This document shows positions 52,114 to 61,100 of a stretch of DNA of 64,000 nucleotides, in pieces (the first letter of the stretch is position 1; each line of letters opens with the position of its first letter). Source of the stretch: Megaleporinus macrocephalus. Lineage: Eukaryota > Chordata > Actinopteri > Characiformes > Anostomidae. Location: the NCBI GenBank assembly GCA_021613375.1, contig CM038715.1, forward strand, positions 1 to 64,000. Direction: 5' to 3'. The translations under genes and the position numbers were made by a program. A model generated the notes under the pieces. That model worked only from the letters and a program-made list of their open reading frames with translations, made no database searches and had not been told where the DNA came from.

Positions 52114-55100
52114 TTTTATTATTATTTCTTTTTTTGTTATCTTTATCTGTTTGTGAATGGAGGAACAGCAAAGTAAGAATTTCATGGTACCGTGTAACTG
52201 TCTGTTTCTGCTGTACATATGACAATAAAACTCTTGAATCTTGGATGTATTTGGGTCCAACCAAAGCTGGGCTCGAAGTACTAAAATGTTTCAGTGTTTT
52301 ACAATCAGCATAAGCCGTACTGTTAAGGACTGAGCAGGAACTTGGTATAATTAAATTATATTCATACTATTTTTTTTTTGGCGTACATCATAAGACTCAA
52401 TGTTGTTATGAATTTCAGCATCAATCTCAGGTAAAACGCTGTCCATCATAAAATGTAAGTGGCATCATTTAAGGTCATCTCACAATTGCATTCGTATCTG
52501 TGACACCAGATTCTAAACTGAATTATAAGCGTTTACAGGGTGAAACACAGGGTGCATTATTTATGAATTACGTGACACAAAATGAAAAATGGCTGATTTA
52601 TTCTGTTGTCTTCACCGCTTTGCGTGAGCATTGCAATTCTCCTTAATAGCTCCATCATTTGAGAGGCTCGAGAAAACCATTTGAGGACGGAAAAGTAGGA
52701 TTTTCTGTCTCTCACCGTGTGAAATAATGCCGCTACCGCAACTGATTTAAGTTCAGGGAGTGAGGGTGACAAATGACGTTCACTGTTTTCTACAATGCTT
52801 CCCAACTCAATCAGCTCTTCTCCACATTTGTTTCCATCACACTATAACAGCCTCATCAGTCTGAATGCTGAAATGTCTGTTCTTCCACTCCTGTATGGTG
52901 GACCTGGCATATAAAATGTAATTTAGTGTTTATTTTGCTGAACATATTAAACTGCAACTTCTTCTACACGTCCTTGACCTTCTGTTATGTGAACCAAAGC
53001 TCATATATTCCTGAACTTCACATAAACTTAGGTTCTATACCAGGGGTCAGTAATAGGCAGACAGCTGTCTGGACCTGGACCCAGACGTTGTCCAATGTGG
53101 ACCCAAACCGATAAACTATTAAGAATGATTTAATTTAGACTGTGTTTATTTTAAGCGGTGGGGCTTTTCTAGTTTTTACGATATACGGGCTTTACGGCGC
53201 AGTGAACTCAGAGACCAATCGCGTGCACTATAAGATCACCAAAGGCTCCTCAGCCAATCAGATCTGTGCACATTGGGGTGCGCACGCGAGTTACGAAAGA
53301 GGAACAGCAGCCGGAGACTAAAGCGAGTCAGAAAGAATAACGAGCTCTAAAAACAGAGTGAACAGAGAAAACTGAGTGTTTAACAGGAACGGTTCTGGAA
53401 TGGACCTGCTCGTCTAGTTCTGGAGAACACCGCTCTGTACAACCAACATGTTCATCTGTGAAGCTGAGTTAACAAGAAGAACCACGTTTTATTAACTCTC
53501 TCTATAAATAAACACTTTAAGATGCTATTTTACTCAAAAGCATTCTGTTTTTTTAAACGTAGTCCTTGTTCTTACTTTTGTAAGGACAAAAAATGATTTG
53601 GAGCTTTATAAATAATTCATTCAGTTCAGCATTTAAACAGTAAATATACTGAAATATACTGAACAGTTTGTGTGATGTGTTGGTGTTTCAGTAGCTGATG
53701 GTATAACATGCTGATACTAGGTAACTTAAATAAACATTATATGACACTAATTCATAAAACAAGTTAGAGATGATGACGGTCCGGACCTTGGCCTGAGGAA
53801 ATCTCCTCTAACTGGACCTTACTGAATTCTAATTAAATACCCTTTATACTTTATACTGTGGCCCAATAAATCCATCTGGACATTGGTGCTATACAAAGTC
53901 CAATATTAACTATAGGGTTAAGAAAAGTGTCATTTATTTCAAATTCCAAGACTGTAATTTTCTCTTTGGCAAAGTGTTCTTTTGAAAGGCGGCTGGTGTT
54001 TCAGATAGTTATTCTTTGAATAATGTCTTTGCAGACTGCTGCAGGTCTGCATCCGAAATGCCTTTGCACAGTGCTGAGTCCAAGATCCCATCAATGAACA
54101 CAAGCTTAAAGTGCTATTAATCTTTTAAAATAATTATCATTTTGTTAGGAATTGATTAAGTATTCTACAGGATGTAGTTTACCAGTGGTTAAATCAAAAA
54201 ATGGTTAAAGTGGTTAAAAGTCTTTTATGTAGGCCCAGATTTCAATTCCTCATTCTCACAACCAAGGGCGTAAGAGTTGGTTTGACATTTGGGGGTACAC
54301 ATTGGCTAATATAAATTAAAGCCCATCCTATTCCCTAAAATATTACCTATAAGCTGATTCCACTGTAGGTAAGGTAGTAAATCACTGCATGTATAGTGAC
54401 GTAGAACAACATTTGTGGAATTACAGTAAATTACAAATAAATAAACAAAATACAACATTATCTGTACGTCTGTTTATTATTAGATAAATCCAATTTAAGA
54501 TCACTTTACACACTAAACTAGATACTCCATATTACATGGTACTGCTGTCAGAAAACTTTTAAACTATACATACAATGTCTGGATTATATACACATATAAC
54601 CAAAAAGTATTATTTTCTTTGGAGCATAATGGGATGTCTGACTAGACTAGACTAACTTTAATGTTAGACAGTAAGGCTGTGTCCCAAACAGCTCCCTCTG
54701 GAACATTACATACTGCACTACTGACAGAACTTCTAACGATGGAGTCCTTTTACTTGTTCATTTATTTATTTATTTTATTTATTATATTTTATTATTTTAT
54801 GTATGTAGTGTAGTAGCAGTCTGCAATTTGGGGCGTGGCCAGAGAGTAATGTAACTTTATGTTTCAGAGTGCTTTCTGACAAAAGTTAATATCAACGTTA
54901 GCAAACAATCCTAGTCTGTTACCATAACAACACATTATACTAAAGCTGTTTTATTACAGTATATATGGTGATCGTTGCTATTCATTGCTTTCATCACTGA
55001 CCTTGCGTTAAAAGCTGGCGCAAGAGCACCGCCCTCAACCTAACAACTAAAGCCCGTTGCTAACAACAAACACAGTGCGTGAATAGTGAAGGCTACCAAA

Positions 55101-58100
55101 CGCGCTTTTAAAATAAAAGTTTTTAAACAGTTTCTGCTTTTCCTGTGGTTTAATTTTTGGGTGGGACATGTTCCCCCCATTCTGTTTCTGATATTGGGTG
55201 GGACATGCCCCCACCCATCCCCCCTGGTTCCTACATCAATGCTCACAACTGTGTAACTTTCAAGTCTCATGGTAGTAACCAAATAATTAAGATGAATAAC
55301 TTAATAGTCTTAAATGTCTAAGGGTTTTTAGTCGAACCCTTTCAGAAGTAAGCTCTCCAACAGTGAGTGAGGTCCTCTAGCACAAGTTTAGCATCAGTTC
55401 TAGAATGAGATCATTAAACAGCATCTGCTCCATCTGATCTGCAGAACAGTATCAGAAATCAGCAGGCTACATGTAAACAACATCAGGTCATGGATCCCAT
55501 GGTAATGTTTTTGGGGGTTTTTGGTATATGGTATTTTTATAATATATATTTTTATATCACACTTCATGATTTTACTGGAAATGAAAAGTATACAGATATA
55601 CGGAAAGTCAACATCTGCCCAATCAGACATACGCCCAGCTAACAGACATATTGCAATTGTCAAGACATCCACTTTAGCTCACTGAAAGCATCCTTAAACA
55701 CAAAACACCTTTAGCAACTTAGTGTTACATGAACGCACCACTAAGTTTTCACTGGGAATTTTTTTAATGAGCTGTTAAACGAGCTGCCCAGCCAAGCTAT
55801 AATCAACAATGGGAGCTGCTGGATTGTTAAACACATCTCACTGGCTGATCTAAGGCTCTGTCTTAAACCACACAATCAATCTTACTGCACTAATGAGTGC
55901 ACTTCTAAGAGCACTGCACTATTTTTAACATACTATTTAGTGTGCTAGTGTACACTTTAAGATGCAGCATAAGTAACAGGAACATTGGGCATAAAATCAT
56001 TGGGCCATTTAGATTTCAGCTTTTATTTGTTATCACCACAGCAACAAATCCAATAAAAGGCGGTACACTAAAAAGCAAAAAGTGTTAAAACACTTCAAAA
56101 ACTAGTATAAACTGAGTATTCCAAAAAATATATGTTTTACTGCCCTTGCAAAAATTAGTTATATATTTGAAATCATATTTAGATATGATTTAGATCTACT
56201 GAGGTTACTTAACATACTTACTGTGAGACTTGGTTTGGTGGCTTTAGACTAAATTAGTCTAAGTTAGGCAAAGTTAGTGTATATAACATCTTCTATTCAT
56301 GTAAAATTAATAAGATGTAAACAATGTCATTCATAGTGACTTGATATGAAAGGAAACTTAGAACTGTTCAGAGTTTTAAGTGTTTAATGCCTCTGAAAGC
56401 TCCCTCATAAAAAGTTCCTACATGATTAATAATTTAATTTAAAATTTAAAAAGACAATGTTTTATGATAGTTTAACATAAGTGTTTGAGTTAAATCATTA
56501 TTATTAAAATATATTCATGATAGAGAGATACATGCATGACAGACTATATAAGAAATGCATTTGTTGCGGATTTATCAGTATTTTATGATTATCAACGCTG
56601 CTTCTAAAAACGAAGAAGATATTTCTTCACTTAATTTTTTGGATCGTATATGAAAAGGCTTTATTTGTGCTACAAATATTGCGACCTGACTCAGAAAGTT
56701 TCTCCAGATTTCTCTGCATTTCACAGTAAATCACTCTTAATTACTTTATTTACATTGTAATAGTTGAATTATGTGATTTTTTTTATTCTAATCTCTTTTT
56801 TTTAATCAGCATAGTTAAGTGGTCAAGATGTAATCAAAGTCTTTCAGAGTGGTTTCACTATATCACCGCTGTCCAATGAAAAACATGTATCTGCATTTTT
56901 GTCAATGTCTATTTTTCTACATTACTTAAATGTAGCAGCTGCCGTTTACACTGTGGGTAAATTTCATGATGAATGGACCAATAGAAATGCTTCAAAATAG
57001 CTTGGGAAAAAAATTCTGGTTCTATTGACTTCCATTGAAAGTGAAGATAGTTTTTGGCCTCTCCTGTAAAGTTGCCATTTCGGATACCTTTTTTCATTGG
57101 ACAGCGATGATATATTTAATATATAATATTCCATTCTAGAAGTCTGAAAAGTTCACAGTGGACGTGACAGAAACCAGACATTCAAAGTGTGTAATGCCTG
57201 TAAAAGGTATACGAATACACTGCCGGATTTCATTATAAATAATTATTATTTTATCATTATTTTATAGTTTTGAAATAAACTTTGAGTCTAAATACTATTT
57301 ATGGCAGAAAGATTACATGCGGGGCATTTAGGGCAAAACAGTCTCCAGAGAAAACAGTGTTCCAGATTTACCACCACATATTAGCAATTTCAACATTACA
57401 TATATAAACATGTGTACAATCACTGGTCGTTTTGATGGTCAATAAAAAGACTATGTTTGTGTGGAGGAAATGTAAGCTGACCCTTGAATGGGAAAGTTCT
57501 CATCAGCCCATTTTCGTTACATCCTAGAGGAGGACGTCTCCTTGATTGCAATCGTCTACGGCTAGCTACTGCGTACACCAACCAGGAGTCGTCAGGTTCC
57601 GTTTGGAGGTGGGACTTTTAAAGGAGCCAATCCGGAGAGGCAACAAGAGAGCGCAGCCGTTGGAGAGCAATAGTCTCGAAGCCTGGAGTTGCGAGTTGCA
57701 ATGCTTGTTCTTTGTACCACACACTGCTTTTAATATTTTACTCCTCTCACAGCTTTAGTATGGACAGGCAAGTAGTCGGCCTATACATTGCTGGTAGTTA
57801 TTTAATGTCTAGACACACTAGGTAAGAGTCGGGTGCCGACCCATGTAGTTTTTATTAGGGTAGTGTTTGGTTCGGCAGGTTTAGCAGTTTTGTTTGGTTA
57901 ATTTCTTTGGCACCGTCTGTGTCCATTGTGGGTTTAGCTGGGGAGCTAGCTGAAGCCTTTATTATTTTTGTTTGGTATAGTTTTATAAAGATTTGTCTGT
58001 GTGTGTGTGTTGCTGGTAGGGCTGGGCGATATGGGAAAAAATCTTATCAAGATAATTTTTTTCATATCATTCAATATGGATATATATCACTATATAAATC

Positions 58101-61100
58101 ACCATTTCCTTTTTACTTTAAGTGAGAAGTGAAGATATTAAAATGTAAAAAAAAATGTTAAATTGTTTCTCTGATTTATTCTCTGTAAGAAATAAGATAG
58201 AACATTACACAACTGTATTTCAAATAAATAAAACATATATTTAGGCAGTATTAGTATGAACAGTATTTACACACAGACACTGTGTTAAGCAGGCTGGTGC
58301 TGGCTCTTTAAGTTGGTTCTGAGGAAAGGACTCTGTTTATGTTCACTCGTAGCGGTGAGTCGACTCTGTCTGCTCTAATGAGGAGTTGTTGGTTTATTGA
58401 TTCTGTTTTCAGTAGAAAATAAAGTTTCCTACTCAGGATTTTTGGTTATAAAAAATCGAACTCCTACAATATACATATTTATCTTTATCAATTACGAAAT
58501 TACGTTGATTAGCATAATGTGCCTCGATTCGTTGCACAGATGGCCCCGCCTACTGAAAGCATGGATTTATCCAGAGCGCGAGCTTCAGCTACAAACAATC
58601 ACTCGCGTACATCTAATGTTGTGGGAGTGTTTCACACAGAAACACAACAGTGTGGTGCTCTGTCAGTTCTGCACAGTGGAGATGATCACAACAGTACAAC
58701 TGCTATACACGAGACCTTGAAGATCAAACATCCCATAGAGCTTCATCAACACAGCAGCAGGACAGCACCTGTTTACCTGTTTATCTTATCTTATAGATTA
58801 TTTATAGATTATTAACACGTGTATCATGTTTCTTTCAGTAGTAGTTTAACATTTTCTCTTATTTTCTCTTATTTTATTCTCTCTGCTCGACTGTAACCAG
58901 ATTACTAGCATGTGGGTTAAGCTGCCGCTACGTCTACACTCTGTGCTGTGTGCTTCAAAAAAACATGAAATGGCTGGAACTCTAGTTCAGCCACCTGATT
59001 GGGTTTGGGGCGGCGCTATTCTCATTCTCATTGGCTATTCGTGTTGTCTCCTTTAAAACATAGACGGAACTTAATTCTATCAACTTTCTATCAACCACGT
59101 CTTATAGTTCTATCGAAGAAACGTTATTTCGTGATAATTATCGTTATCGTTTTATCGCCCAGCCCTAGTCACTGGGCATGTTATGTCCCTAAAAGTGAAG
59201 CAAAACTCAAAGCTACTGCAGATAGCTGTGCTGTGTCCATCTCTCTCCACCCTTTTCACCTGCCCATCAGGTTACTATCGTACCCCTAGCATCTTAGACC
59301 AGCACATAACAATTTTACCTTGTTTACGTCTATAAGGGACCGTAGCTTTAAAAGCATCGCATAGCAGCTTTAATTTAGTTGAGTAACAGTAAGGAGTTGA
59401 GTCTTTGTTTTCTGATGTGTGTGTGTGTGTGTGTGTGTGTATCTGTGTTTGGCCACTCCAAGTCTCCTGAGTAAGTGCTACAGGCAGGAAGCAGGGGAAC
59501 AGGCATCTAGCACACAGGAGGGAGGGAACACTCTGTACTATCATTTACTGCCACACACACGTGGCCAGCCACGCGATCCACTGCAGTGTGTGTGTGTGTC
59601 TGTGGTCTGCGTTTGTTGAGAAGGGTGGGCTAGATAGGGGTATGAGTGTGTGTGTGTGTTTGTGATTGTGCTGCAAATCATACTCAAAGCTAAGCACACA
59701 TCAGCCACCTCCAGTGCTCACTCTGCCAGGAGGACTGAAGAGGATGTATTTTACTGCTCAAATCTGCCACAGAGGTCAAAAGATAGGACTTTCCCAATAA
59801 AAATCTTTCATAGCCCCTCTTAATAGCTCACTTGATGGTTTTCTTTTTTTACATGACTATGACTTTTAAGCACTATCACCAATAGTGAGTAGATTTGGAG
59901 GAGTGCTGTTTATTATTACTGAAGAGCAAACAAGCATCAGAGCTCATCCGCAGCTATGGCTTGAATGTGAGACTCTAGGAAAAGCTTCCAACTGGTATAG
60001 AACAGCTAAGATGTGTGGAGTTCCTCACCTTCTTCCCACTCGAGCATCTCATTTACATCTACTATACGTTTATGCTGACACTACACTACAGCCTGTTCCT
60101 GATATCCAAAGTAATGGACACAAGTGAGGGACTGGGTCAGTGTCTCCATGGGGACCACTGCGTACGTCCTCTCGCTGACCACCGTTCAAGGACTCGAGAA
60201 AGAATGGTCCACTTTCCAAAATGGGGGACGGGGTCAGATCCTGTATTAGCGGCAACAGAGCGCAAATGAGCAGCTCTGCGTTACAAGATAGCTGATCTAT
60301 GAAAATGGCTTATTTTAACACCTGCATTGAGGGCTCTTAGAGGAGTCCCTTAACAGCAGTTGATTAAGTCAAGCAGCAAGCTCTCGCCAGGAAAATTTAT
60401 GGTGTGGGCGTGTGCGCACATGAGATGCAAAACCCCACAACCTCAGCAAAGCTGTGGAAGTCTCAGCTAATGCCATAACGGCAGTTGGCAGAATGCTTGT
60501 TTCATTTTCTGTTCGGGCACTGAAAGCTAGTCGCAGGTTTTAAGCTTATGTTAACGTTTGGTATAACCCGAGGGATTTGTTGGACCCAATCATTTGCATT
60601 ATATCTTTAAAGTGCCACAGTGTATTTTACAGGATCACTGTTGTTGGTCACCCTGTCGCCTGCTGCTGCTATAAAAAAAAATTACTAGCCATATGCAGGA
60701 TTAGACTTCAGCATAAGCCTATCACTACTGTCGGAACAAAACCATTTAATTTTATGATGAATAAATCAAAAGAAAAAGTAAAAGTGTGGTTTCTACCTCT
60801 CCTTTAAAGTTTTTGTTCTGATAGCAGTGATGTGCATGTCATAGCAAACATGCTACTGTAGCCATATGTTTCGGTTTACTGTTTTTGTGGTCTGTGCTAC
60901 TGTCATGTGTAAAAGGCAGCCCAGGTCTAATTACTTTTTAAGCCCAGGAGGGGTTCAGAGAACCGATCTCTGGCTCTTCTGAAATCAGTGGTCCAAGTCC
61001 ACTGCATGTATGGGAGCTCTCCACTCCCAGTGCTGCTTGTAGGGTTGCATGACTGGTTCATTATGTGAGGTGATGTAACGGACGGTGGCGAGGAAGACGA

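Noticed and set aside
57546..57758. 70-codon plus-strand ORF in a GC-richer patch
   Set aside because: No domain, no splice or promoter context; probably chance within an unassigned repeat-like stretch.
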